Assembly: GCA_002007465.1 (NCBI GenBank)
Contig: LNAC01000743.1
Coordinates: forward strand, 576,620-640,619
Length of the DNA: 64,000 nucleotides
Direction: 5' to 3'
Origin: Ailurus styani
Lineage: Eukaryota > Chordata > Mammalia > Carnivora > Ailuridae
Numbering within the stretch: the first letter of the stretch is position 1; each line of letters starts with the position of its first letter. Of this stretch, positions 23,225 through 33,432 are shown one piece after another. The translations under genes and the position numbers were made by a program. Under the pieces are notes generated by a model, which saw only the letters and a list, made by a program, of their open reading frames with translations, did not search any database and was not told the DNA's origin.

Positions 23225-24050
23225 GAGGTGAGAAATATAACACTAATAAAATCTAAAATTTTCATCATCAGGGAAATGCAAATCAAAACTACAATGAGAT
23301 ATCATTTCACACTAGCCAGAATGGTTAAAATCAAACACAAGAAACAAGTGTTGGAAAGTGAGGAAGTGGAGAAAAAGGAATACTTTCGCACCGGTGCAGC
23401 CATTCTGGAAAATAGTATGGCGGTTACTCAAAAAATTACAAATAGAATTACCATATGACCCAGTGATTCCATTGCAGGGTATTTAAACAAAGAATACAAA
23501 AAACACTAATTCAAAAAGATATATGCATCCCCTGCTTATTGCAGCATTATTTACAAAAGCCAAATTATGGATGCAGTCCAAGTGTCCATCAATAAATGAA
23601 TGGAATTTTACTCAGCCATAAGAAAGAAAGAAATTTTGCCCTTTGCAACAACATGGTTGGATCTAGAGAGTATAAATGCTAAGTGAAATCAGTCTGTCAG
23701 AGAAAGACAAATATGATACAATTTTACTCATACGTGGAATTTAAGAAATAAAACAAATGACCAAATGAAAAAAGAAGAAGAAGAAGAAGAAGAAGAAGAA
23801 GAAGAAGAAGAAGAAGAAGAAGAAGAAGACGACGACAACGACAACCCAAAAACCGGACTCCTAACTATAGAAAACTGTTGGTTACCAGAGAGGAAGTAGG
23901 TGGGGAATAAGTGAAATATGTGAAGGAGTTTAAGAGTAAACTTACCACGATAAACACTGAATAACATATAGAATTGTTGGATCACTATATTGTACACCTG
24001 AAACTAATAGAAAACTGTAAATATTCTGGAATTAAAAAAAAGAAATGTGA
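23225..24050 (+). mobile_element. Old L1 3' part (ORF2 end and 3' UTR), plus strand
   Basis: The open frame 23228-23458 holds MQIKTTMRYHFTLARMVKIK and AAILENSMAVTQK, a degraded form of the ORF2 C-terminal region. It continues through 'gtccaagtgtccatcaataa', an expanded GAA repeat and 'ttgtacacctgaaactaata', and ends in A-rich sequence. Confidence 0.85.
23772..23836. repeat. (GAA)n microsatellite, about 19 units, with GAC units
   Basis: An uninterrupted AAG/GAA run lies at 23772-23829, then GACGACGAC. It sits in an L1 3' UTR. The minus-strand poly-serine frame over it is a repeat artefact. Confidence 0.95.
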
Positions 24051-24224
24051 AAGATCTTTAAACTGAAAAGAAAATGTACCAAATAATGATGAGGGGACAT
24101 GAAAGTAAAAATCTCACTGGTAAAGGGAAAGATTCATTAGTGAAATAACCAATTATAAAGTTAGTATGGAGTTTAGAAAACAAAAGTTATTAAATTAAGT
24201 GTATCTACAATAAATAGTCAAGGA

Positions 24225-24424
24225 GGGGTGCCTGGGTGGCTCAGTTGGTCAAGTGTCTGCCTTCAGCTCATGTCATGATCCCAGGGTCCTGGGATTGAGC
24301 CCCACATCAGGCCCCCTGCTGATCAGGGAACCTGCTTATCCCTCTCCTTCTGCCCCTGCCTGCTGCTCCCCCTGCTTGTGCTTTCTTTTTCTGTCAAATA
24401 AATAAAATCTTTTAAAAAATAATA
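24225..24424 (+). mobile_element. Can-SINE, plus strand
   Basis: It starts GGGTGCCTGGGTGGCTCAGT and ends CAAATAAATAAAATCTTTTA. The flanking duplication is not clear. Confidence 0.92.
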
Positions 24425-24429
24425 ATTAG

Positions 24430-25302
24430 CCAATGGATACAGAAAATAAAAAGGTGTAAATTAAAACATGGTGAGGGAAATAAAAATGTAGTTTCCAGAA
24501 TGCACTCTAATTCAAGTTCTCTTACCAACTTAAATAGACTACTGTTTATACAGACTGTTTTATATTAACCTCATGTTAACCACAAAACAAAAACCTACAG
24601 TAAATGCACAAAAATAAAGAAAAAGGAATATAAACATAACACTTAAGAAATTCATCAAACCATAAAGAGGGCAAGAGAAGAAGAAAGGAACAAAGGAACT
24701 ATTAAAACAGAAAACAACAAAATGGCAAAAGTGCACACCCTATCAAAAATTACTTTAAATGCAAATGGACTAAATTCTAGAATCAAAAGACACAGAATGA
24801 CAGGGTGGATGTAAAAATGAGACCCATCTATAGTCTGCCACAAGAGACTCACTTCAGATCTAAGGACACAGACTGAAAGTGATGTGCAAATATGTGGAGA
24901 TTAAATAGCATGCTACTGAACAGCCAATGGATTAATGAAGAAATTAAAGAGGAAATTTTAGAAAAGTACTTTGAGACAGATAGAAGTGAAAATACAACAA
25001 ACCAAAATCTATGGGATGTGACAAAAGTAGTTCTAAGAAGGAAGTTCATAGGAATATAAGCCTACATCAAGAAACAAGAATAGTCTCAAATAAATAATTG
25101 AAGTTTACACTTAAAGAACTAGAAAAAGAAAAGGAAATAAAGGCAAAGTTACAAAAAGGAAGTAAATAAAGAGTAGGTGGAAATAAATGAAAAAGAGACT
25201 TAAAAAACAATAGAAAAGGTTAATAAAACTGATAGCTGTTCCTGTGAAATGATAAATAAAACAGACACACTTTTAGCTAGACCCACCACCAAATAAAAAA
25301 AA
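24430..25302 (+). mobile_element. Old L1 ORF2 region, plus strand (first part)
   Basis: Recognisable ORF2 DNA includes 'gcaaatggactaaattctag', 'ccatctatagtctgccacaa' and the region corresponding to the end of the endonuclease domain and the inter-domain region. It is full of stops. It is broken at 25303 by a nested L1 end and resumes at about 25641. Confidence 0.8.
24830..25030 (+). repeat. Left arm (source) of a 201-bp near-perfect inverted repeat
   Basis: This segment of old L1 ORF2 is the reverse complement of 25901-26101, with 199 of 201 positions identical by reading. The mismatches are at 24837 and 25018. This arm lies in its normal L1 context, so it is the source. Confidence 0.95.
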
Positions 25303-25640
25303 AAGGAATTCTGACACCTGCTACAGGGATGAACCTCAAGGATATTATGGTAAGTCACAACATGAGAAATACTATATGATTCCACTTATATGAGGGGTCT
25401 GGAGTAGTCAAATTCATAGGGATGGAAATCAGAGTGGTGGTTGCCAGGGGCTGGGGGAGTAGAGAATGGGGAGCTGTGTACAGATGGGGAAGATGAATAA
25501 GTCCTGAAGATGATGATGATGATGGTTTCACAATGATGTGAATGTACTTAATGGCACTGAATTGTACACCTAAAAATGGTTAGGACAGTAACCATTTTTA
25601 TGTTATGTACATTTTATCACAATAAAAGAAAGTGGAAGAA
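25303..25640 (+). mobile_element. Old L1 3' end nested in L1 ORF2
   Basis: It begins at about 'ggaattctgacacctgctac' after an A tract and ends 'cattttatcacaataaaag', a typical 3' end of an older L1 family. ORF2 of the host L1 is continuous on either side. Confidence 0.75.
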
Positions 25641-25900
25641 GAAGAAAGAGAAGACCCAAATACAAGTGATTCTAAGAGATTATTATGAACAGTTACATAC
25701 AAACGAACTGCACAACATAGAAAAATGGATAAATTCCTAGAAACATACAATATTCCAAGACTGTATCAGGAAGAAATAGAAAATCTGAACAGACTGATTA
25801 CTAGAAAGGAGACTGAATCAGAAATCAACCCCCCCCCCAACAAACAAAAGTCCAAAACTGAAAGGCTTCACTGGTGACTTCTATCAAACATTCAATGAAG
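25641..25900 (+). mobile_element. Old L1 ORF2 region, plus strand (second part)
   Basis: It continues the host L1 from 'agagaagacccaaatacaag' to 'ctatcaaacattcaatgaag', where an inverted segment is inserted. Confidence 0.78.
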
Positions 25901-26118
25901 CTACTTTTGTCATATCCCATAGATTTTGGTTTGTTGTATTTTCACTTCTATCTGTCTCAAAGTACTTTTCTAAAATTTCCTCTTTAATTTCTTCATTAAT
26001 CCATTGGCTGTTCAGTAGCATGCTATTTAATCTCCACATATTTGCACATCACTTTCAGTCTGTGTCCTTAGATCTGAAGTGAGTCTCTTGTGGAAGACTA
26101 TGAAGACATTCAATGAAG
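25888..26118. repeat. Inverted copy of L1 segment flanked by a 13-bp duplication
   Basis: ACATTCAATGAAG at 25888-25900 is repeated exactly at 26106-26118. Between them lie 25901-26101, the reverse complement of 24830-25030, plus four extra bases. Removing 25901-26113 or so restores continuous L1 ORF2. There is no poly(A) or poly(T) at either edge of the inserted piece. Confidence 0.93.
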
Positions 26119-26287
26119 ATTTAAAACCTATCTTCTCAAGCTCTTCCAGAAAACTGAAGAGTAGAGAATGCTTCCAAAATCATTTTAAAAATCCAGTATT
26201 ATTTTGAAACCAAAGCCAGATAAGGACATTATAGTAAAAGAAAATCACAGACCAATATCCCTAATGAACATAGGTGTAAAAATCTCT
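26119..26287 (+). mobile_element. Old L1 ORF2 region, plus strand (third part)
   Basis: ORF2 continues ('ctcaagctcttccagaaaac', 'gaccaatatccctaatgaac') and stops abruptly at about 26287, where minus-strand L1 sequence begins. Confidence 0.78.
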
Positions 26288-27051
26288 TTTCTGAATAACA
26301 GTCTTGCCAGTTAAAGTATTCTTGGCTGCATATCTTTCCCATTTAGCAAATTGAACATATCATTCCAGTCCTTTCTGGCCTTGCATGTCTCTCTGGACAC
26401 ATCTGCTGCCAGCTTTATCTTTCTACCCTTGTTGGTTAAGGACCTCTTGTCCTGACCTGCTTTCAGGAATTTCTCTTTATCTCCAAAATTTGCAAGCTTC
26501 ACTATTGTATGTTGAGGTGTTGACCTACTTTTATTGATTGGGGGTGGGGTGGGGTGGTTCTCTGTGCCTTCTGGATTTGAATGCCTGTTTCTTTCCCCAG
26601 ACTCAGGAAGTTCTCATCTATAATTTGTTCAAATACACCTTCTATCTATCTCTTTCTCTGTTCATCTTCTAGGACACCTTTTATTCAAATATTATTTTAC
26701 TTTATGATATTGCTGATTTCTCAAATTCTCCCTCTGTGATCCAGTAATTGTTTTTCTCTCTTTTCTCACCTTCCTTGTTTTCCATTATTTTGTCTTCTAT
26801 ATCACTGACTCACTCTTCTGCCTCATTTAACCTAGCTGTTGGAGCCTCCGTTTTTCACACATCTCAGTAGTAGCATTTTTAATATAGACCTGATTAGATT
26901 TTATTTTATTTCCTCAATAACAATTGTCTAGTGTCTTTATGATTTTCTCATGACCAGCTAGTATCTTTATAATTGTTGCTTTGAATTCTAGTTCTGACAT
27001 CTTACTTGTATCAGCTTTGATTCAATCCCTGGCTGTGAGTACGTCTTCCTG

Positions 27052-27052
<1 letters not shown>

Positions 27053-27097
<45 letters not shown>
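27053..27097. repeat. (TG)n microsatellite
   Basis: About 22 TG units lie inside the L1 5' part. ORFs reading HTHTHT across it are artefacts. Confidence 0.95.
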
Positions 27098-27098
<1 letters not shown>

Positions 27099-27334
27099 CT
27101 TTTGGGTGAGTTTCTCCATCTCATCATTATGTCCAGAAAGGAATAGAAGAAATAACAAAAATAGAAAAATAACAACATTAGAAAAGTAAACAAACAAAAT
27201 ATTAACCAGAAGGAAATGGGGGCAAAACAATATAAGAAAGAATCAAACAAGAAGTAAACAAGAACAAACAATAAAGTAGATCCTAGGTGTATTTTGGTTT
27301 GTTTGATAAAAGAAACTAGATCTCATAATAGGAA

Positions 27335-27339
27335 ATACA

Positions 27340-27371
<32 letters not shown>

Positions 27372-27378
27372 CATACAT
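27335..27378. repeat. (ACAT)n microsatellite
   Basis: About 10 ACAT units are followed by TATA-rich sequence. Confidence 0.9.
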
Positions 27379-27438
27379 TATATATATATACACATATGTA
27401 TAATAATGTAAAATAAATAATATAAAACTAAAAGCCTA

Positions 27439-27480
<42 letters not shown>
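27439..27480. repeat. (AAT)n microsatellite
   Basis: About 14 AAT units. Confidence 0.9.
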
Positions 27481-28060
27481 CCCTCAAATGCTATGTGTTT
27501 CCCCAAGAGCTGACATTTTTCAATTCTCTATGATCAGTATGCTTGGTTTTAGTGAGTTGTCCCTGCTGGTCTTCTGGGAGAGGGCCCTGTTGCACTGATT
27601 CTCAGTTGTCCTTGCATGGGTAGAATTGTGCCCACAGTGTAAGCAGCTCAGGATTGCATTATGTTGTGATTTTTGCTCCCTGAAACCTTTTAGCAACAAT
27701 AGCGGGGTGAAAATGGCAGTGCCCCAATCTCTAGCCCTAAAGGCGAAAGTTCACACCCTCAACTCTTTAGTGAGCTCTTACAGAAAAGTATTCATGTACT
27801 GTTACATCCCTGGTTTCCATCCAAACTCTGTGCTTACCAAGCCTGTGACAGAGTGGTTTAATCTCAGGCACACAACCCAGTTTGGAGTCTCCAAACCTAG
27901 GAATTCCTACAACACAGACCAGTGTCATTCCTCCCAGTGTGTGTGTGTGTGTGTGGGGGGGTGTCTCACTGTTCTACATATGCAGTGGCACACAATTTAT
28001 GGCAACACTGAGCAGAAAGCCAGAGCCTAGACTCGCTGTTGTCAGCCAGCTTCCCTGTTT

Positions 28061-28299
28061 GGATGCTTGGAAACTCTTTTCTTTTTTTTTTTTAAAGATT
28101 TTATTTATTTATTTCACAGCGGGAGAGAGATCACAAGGAGGCAGAGAGGCAGGCAGAGAGAGAGGGGGAAGCAGGCTCCCTGCCGAGCAGAGAGCCCGAT
28201 GTGGGCCTCGATCCCAGGACCCTGAGATCATGACCTGAGCTGAAAGCAGGGGCTTTAACCCACTGAGCCACCCAGGCGCCCGGATGCTTGGAAACTCTT
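28061..28299 (-). mobile_element. Can-SINE, minus strand, with perfect 18-bp TSD
   Basis: GGATGCTTGGAAACTCTT at 28061-28078 is repeated at 28282-28299. The reversed SINE fills 28079-28281 and ends GAGCCACCCAGGCGCCC. It is close to the consensus of the other young copies, so it is among the later insertions. Confidence 0.96.
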
Positions 28300-28717
28300 C
28301 TACACTCAGGCAATCCCGTTCTTCTTGTGAACCCAGGGATCCTGAGGCCATGTTGTCCCACCTGGAATTCTGCTCTGTTTCACCACCTAAGAACACTTAA
28401 GCCAGGCTTGTCCCACACTGTAGCTGATATAAAGTTCTGATTTTGTGCTCCATTGTTTATAATACTTTGTGGTGGCTTCCTTAAGCAAGGTCCTGCCCCT
28501 CTGCCCTATCTTCAGATATATAACCCAAGATTCATATCTCTGCAACCCGTACCTTCCAAAAGGTGGTCATTTCTCTATTTGTAGAATTTCAACATTGTTT
28601 TCTCAGATCTCTGATTTATTTTGCATGTGTTCAGAATGATTTTATATCTATCTAACTGAATTCCAGGAAACAGACAAAATTAGGGTCCCCTACTCCTCTG
28701 CCATTTTGACTCCTCCC

Positions 28718-30215
28718 CAAGACAAAGCAATCTTGAAAAAGAAGAGCAAAGCTGGAGGCATCACAATTCCAGACTTAGAGTTACATTACTGCTGTAGGGA
28801 TCAAAATATCATGGTATTGGCACAAAAATAGACACATAGATTAATGGAACAGAATGGAAAACCCAGAAATGAACCCATAACTATATGGTCAATTAATCTT
28901 CAACAAAGCAGGAAAGAATATCCAATGAAACAGTGACAGTCTCTTCAATAAATGGTGTTGGGAACACTGGTTAGCTGAATGGCAAAAGAAAGAAACAGGA
29001 CCACTTTCTTAAACCATATGGAAAAGAAATAAAAAATGGATTGAACCCCTAAATGTGGTACCTGAGACCATAAAAATTCTGAGAAGAACACAGGCAGTAA
29101 CTTCTTTGACATCAGTGGTAGCAACTTTTTTTCTAGGTATGTCTCTTGGGGCAAGGGAAACAAAAGTAAAAATAAACTATTGGAATTATATCAAATTAAA
29201 AGTCTCAAATTAAAAGCAAAGGAAGTGATCAATAAAATTAAAAGGCAACCTACTGAATGGGTGAAGATATTTGCAAATAACATATCTGATAAAGGGTTAA
29301 GATCCAAAATATGTGAACAATTTATACCACTCAATTCCTGAAAAAAAGAATCCAATTTAAAAATGGGCAGAGCACATGAAGAGACATTTCTTGAAGAAGA
29401 CACCCAGATGGCCAAGAGATACATGAAGATATGTTCATTATTACCATCAGGGAAATGCAAATCAAAACTACAAGGGCATATCACCTCACATCTGTCAGAA
29501 TGGCTAAAATCAATAACAGAAGAATCAACAGGTGGTGCAAGAATGAGGATAAAAAGGAACCCTCTTGCTCTGTTCATGGGAATGGAAACTGGTGCAGTCA
29601 CTCTGGAAAACAGTATGGGGTTTCTTCGAAAGTTAAAAATATAGCTACCTTATGATCCAGTACTCACACTACTAGGTATTTATCCATTGAATACAAAAAC
29701 ACTAATTAAAAAGGATACATACACCCCTGTGTTTATAACAGCATTATTTATAATAGTCAAGATATGGAAGCAGCCCAAGTGTCCATAGATTGATGAATGG
29801 ATAAAGACATGCTATTTATTATTCAGTCATAAAAGTGAATGGAATCCTGCCCTTGTTACAACACTGATGAAGATAGGGATTGTTTTGCTAAGCAAATAAG
29901 TCAATCAGAGGAAGACAAATACTGTATGATTGCAGTCATTTGTGGAATTCAAGAAAGAAACAAACAAGTAAAGTGTAAAAAAGGGAAAGAGAGACAAACC
30001 AAGAAACAGATCCTTAGTTTTAGAGAAAACCTGATAGTTTCTTGAGGGGAAAGGGTGGAAGGATGATTATAAGGATGATGGAGCTTAGGAAGTGCACTTA
30101 TTGTGATGAGCACCCAGTGATGTATGGAATTGTTGATCACTATATTGTCTACCTGAAACTAATGTAACACTACATATTAACTAAGTGGGATTAAAACAAA
30201 AAGTTAAAAAGCCCC
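28718..30215 (+). mobile_element. Old L1 ORF2 C-terminal half and 3' end, plus strand
   Basis: It resumes host L1 at 'caagacaaagcaatcttgaa', goes through the ORF2 C-terminal remnant (29363-29644 includes VTLENSMGFLRKLK) and the 3' UTR ('ctacctgaaactaatgtaac'), to an A-rich end near 30215. The reading frame is broken many times. Confidence 0.85.
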
Positions 30216-30425
30216 CCCAAAAATACAATGAGATATCATTTCACACTTGTCAGAATAGCTATTAGGAAAATGACAAGTAATAACAAGTTTTATAGAGGTT
30301 GTGGAGAAAAGGTATCCCTCATACTCTTCTGGTAAGATTATAAATTGGTGCAGCTGCTGTGGGAAATAGTATGGAAGTTCCTCAGAAAATTAAAAAATTA
30401 AAAATGTAACTACCAAAGATCCAGT

Positions 30426-30482
<57 letters not shown>

Positions 30483-30892
30483 GGAATTCTACTCAGCCAT
30501 AAAAATGAATGAAATCTAGCCATTTGTGACAACACAGATGGACCTTGAAGGTATTATGCTAAGTGGAAATAAGTCAAAAAAAGAATGACAAATAATATAT
30601 GATTTCACTTATATGTGGAATTTTTTTTTAAATGACAAAACAAAACTCATAGATACAAAGAACAGAATGCTTAATATCAGAGGGGATGGGAGTTGAGGGA
30701 TGGGCAAAAAAGGGTGAAGGGAGTCAATTGTATTGTAAGAGAGTCAATTGTATTGTATAGTAAGAGAGTCAATTGCAGACTTATTGTAGTGATCACCTGG
30801 TAATGTATGCAAATATTTAATCATTATATTGTATTCCTGAAATTAATATAATGTTACATGCCAATTTTATCTCAATAAATTAAAAATTATAA
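30216..30892 (+). mobile_element. Another old L1 3' end, plus strand
   Basis: Starting at 'acaatgagatatcatttcac' it repeats the end of ORF2 and the 3' UTR, ending 'ttttatctcaataaattaaa'. It contains a (CA)n tract and a 20-bp tandem repeat at 30721-30776 (unit GAGTCAATTGTATTGTAAGA). Confidence 0.82.
30430..30480. repeat. (CA)n microsatellite
   Basis: About 25 CA units replace part of the L1 3' region. Confidence 0.95.
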
Positions 30893-31045
30893 GATAGGTT
30901 TCAGTCTCTGTAGTTTTAAAAATGAGGAAACTGAAGTTCAGAAAGAATTGAGTTAGTCAAAGCTATAGGGTAATAAGTAGCAAATCCGACACTGGAATCC
31001 AACCTGGACCTGTTTGGTCACAAAGCCAACACATCTTCCCACTCT
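30893..31045 (+). mobile_element. MIR element
   Basis: AAAAATGAGGAAACTGAAGT, a diverged 'gttagtcaaagctatagggt' and 'ccgacactggaatccaacct' match the conserved core order of mammalian MIR SINEs (tRNA-derived, very old). Confidence 0.75.
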
Positions 31046-32465
31046 ATCACTTTGTTTCTTAGGTAGAAAGAAATGGGTATTAAGGAAGAAAATGAAGATG
31101 CAAGACCGATTTGACAGAATTCACAATTTTGCTGATAACTGGTCCTGTTTTCATTTCTATGTCTGGATGTGTTTTAGGGCAATGTGCAAAAAGTAAATAT
31201 TCAGTGTGCACAAATTAACTTTATTTTCTTGTGTGCTCCAGCTATCAATGGATCACTTTTATAACATCAGCTCTTTGCAACAAAATATGGATCTCATGGA
31301 TGAGTAGACATTTATTCATTAATTTATACTTTTACTTAGCATACATTTACGTGGCCACTTCTAGGTACTATGCACTGTGTTAAATGCAAAGGGCACAAAA
31401 AAAAGCTCTCTTAAAAAAGGAAAAAAAATTAAAAGTATCTGCCCTCAAACAGCTACTTGAATTAGTGAATGTGAATCAGAAGTATAAAGAGAAGCCATTT
31501 ATACACAAGATACTTCTTTTTCTTTTTGGCATCTCAGAGCTGAATATTACCTCCAAGGATTGATACCATAAGATAAAAGGAACCAGTTAAAATAGTCAAC
31601 CTAATTCACCTCAATTCAAGCTTTCAAGGGAGTAATCGCACACAACCCAGTACCTGAAGGATTGGGAATATAAAACCATATGATATTTTAACATTGTGTC
31701 ATGTCTTTCCAAAACTGGATGAAGTTTTCCCTCTTAGAAGGTTAAAAACTTATTTAAGTCTTAACTTGTTCACTAATGCCAATTTTCCCAAATGCAAAGG
31801 ATAAAAGAAAAATAACTATTTCAAAAGCCATACCATAAAATTTTTAAAAAACGATCTTTCTTATAGCCAAGAGATCATGGGACCAAAATCAGAAAGTGTT
31901 TTTAACCTAAGGCTATCTCCTTCTTCCATCAGTATTCCTCATGAATGAGTCTTGAATATTTTTTTCAGTGCTGCTTTACTTAGAAGCTACCTGCTTGCAT
32001 CTACAGCATGAAGTATGTTTTATTTAAATTTGTTTCAGTTAAATGACATTATTTCTAAGAATATGTGCAAGAAACAAATTTTAAAACAGTATAGCCAATT
32101 CCATCTTATTGATTACATATTTCTGTGAAATAACTTGAACCTAATCAACAAAGCTGACTAGTTAAAGAATGATTACAAGTAAATAAACTTGTAGAAAGGA
32201 AGGAGGATATGGAATATAAAAAGGGACAAATCCGACTGTAGAAAAACTCTTGTCTAAATGGAATTCTTATAAATGGAAGAAAAGATGTTCTACAGAAATG
32301 TGTGACTAAGTAGCACATTTTCCTGCCTGGACCTCTTAACTTGTAAGTCATTTTGAATGTCAAAGCTGTCAAGGTCATCTTTGGCCATGTATGTTTGTGT
32401 ATGTCTGTATTTTCATTTGATAGTCCCACATTTTCAAAAGCCCAACATGTTCAACATCATTGAAA
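31046..32465. other. Unassigned AT-rich DNA with an L2-like piece
   Basis: At about 31305-31480 'acatttattcattaatttat' and 'ggtactatgcactgtgttaa' resemble an L2-type ancient LINE. The rest is unassigned and no exon is evident. Confidence 0.5.
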
Positions 32466-32466
32466 T

Positions 32467-32497
<31 letters not shown>

Positions 32498-32610
32498 ACA
32501 TATACATATATATAATGTATATAATGTATGTATATGTATATACATATATATACACACACATATGTATATACACATATACATATATATAATATATGTATAG
32601 TATATCTGGA
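32466..32610. repeat. Compound (TA)n/(CA)n microsatellite
   Basis: Mixed TATATA, CACACA and TATG units run over about 145 bp. ORFs rich in Y, I, C and H across it are artefacts. Confidence 0.9.
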
Positions 32611-33195
32611 TACATACCAATAATGTCATTCTTCATACAAATTTAAATCACCCACAGTACAGGGAATTTCTGTTCTGACAAGTATTACAGTTAATTTCTG
32701 AAAGGAAATGTACATTTCCTCATATCTAAGAATGCTTCTCTGGAAAAAGTTATTTTGCCTTATCTAGCTAGGAGAATAAGAAGATTTAAATTCAAAGATT
32801 ACTTTTTTATTTCTGAATTTTCCTTTCTTATATTATCTTCCCTAATATTTTTGTTCTGCAGCAACTAATTCATGTTCCGTATTATATAGTGCCACCTATT
32901 GGTAAACAAGAAGTATTGCAAATTTTAGAACTTTAAAGACAAATATGCCTAAAGCTCATTTGGCTTGGTACTAAAGTCTAACAGTCAGCAGAGAGGGAAC
33001 CATGTTTTGCCCTCAGAATTACTTATTCCTAGGAAAAAGACAATATTTAATCATTTTCACGATTTTTTATGCATATTATTTTATTCAGGTGTTTCTTGTA
33101 GCAGTCATTTAGTATTTCCATTTCCCTGGATCTGGAGAACTATATAAAAATAAAATAAAAGTGGATGATCTGGGCTTCTATATTAGGGCTTGCTA
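32611..33195. other. Unassigned DNA
   Basis: No recognisable gene or young repeat. Confidence 0.5.
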
Positions 33196-33432
33196 GTTTA
33201 TTTACTTATTTATTTTTATTTCTTTGCAGTTATCCAAGATTCATTGTTTATGCACCACACACAGTGCCCCATGCAATACCCACCACCAGGCTCGCCCATC
33301 CCCCCACCCGCCTCCCGTCCATTACCCTCAATTTGTTTCTCAGAGCCCATAGTCTCTCATGGGTCGTCTACCCTTCCAATTTTGCCCAATTCACATTTCA
33401 TTTCCTTCCGCTGGAGTCCTCCATTTTATTCC

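Larger units (their letters stand above)
26288..28717 (-). mobile_element. L1 5' half (ORF1 and 5' UTR), minus strand, lacking ORF2 and 3' end
   Basis: Read on the minus strand it starts at 28717 with GGAGTCAAAATGGCAGAGGA. It runs through a repeat-rich 5' UTR into ORF1; the frame 26311-26502 has AADVSRETCKARKDWNDMFN and KDMQPRIL, the ORF1 C-terminal signature. It ends at about 26288 without ORF2, 3' UTR or tail. About 970 bp of the plus-strand host ORF2 is missing at the same place, so a deletion probably removed both. Confidence 0.8.

Noticed and set aside
23728..23997. Frame with a long poly-serine run
   Set aside because: It is the translation of the (GAA)n microsatellite on the opposite strand.
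26988..27271. Frames with HTHTHT runs
   Set aside because: They are translations of a (TG)n microsatellite inside an L1 5' part.
27626..28030. 134-codon plus-strand frame
   Set aside because: It is antisense to an L1 5' UTR and ends in a GT-rich tract. No protein features were seen.
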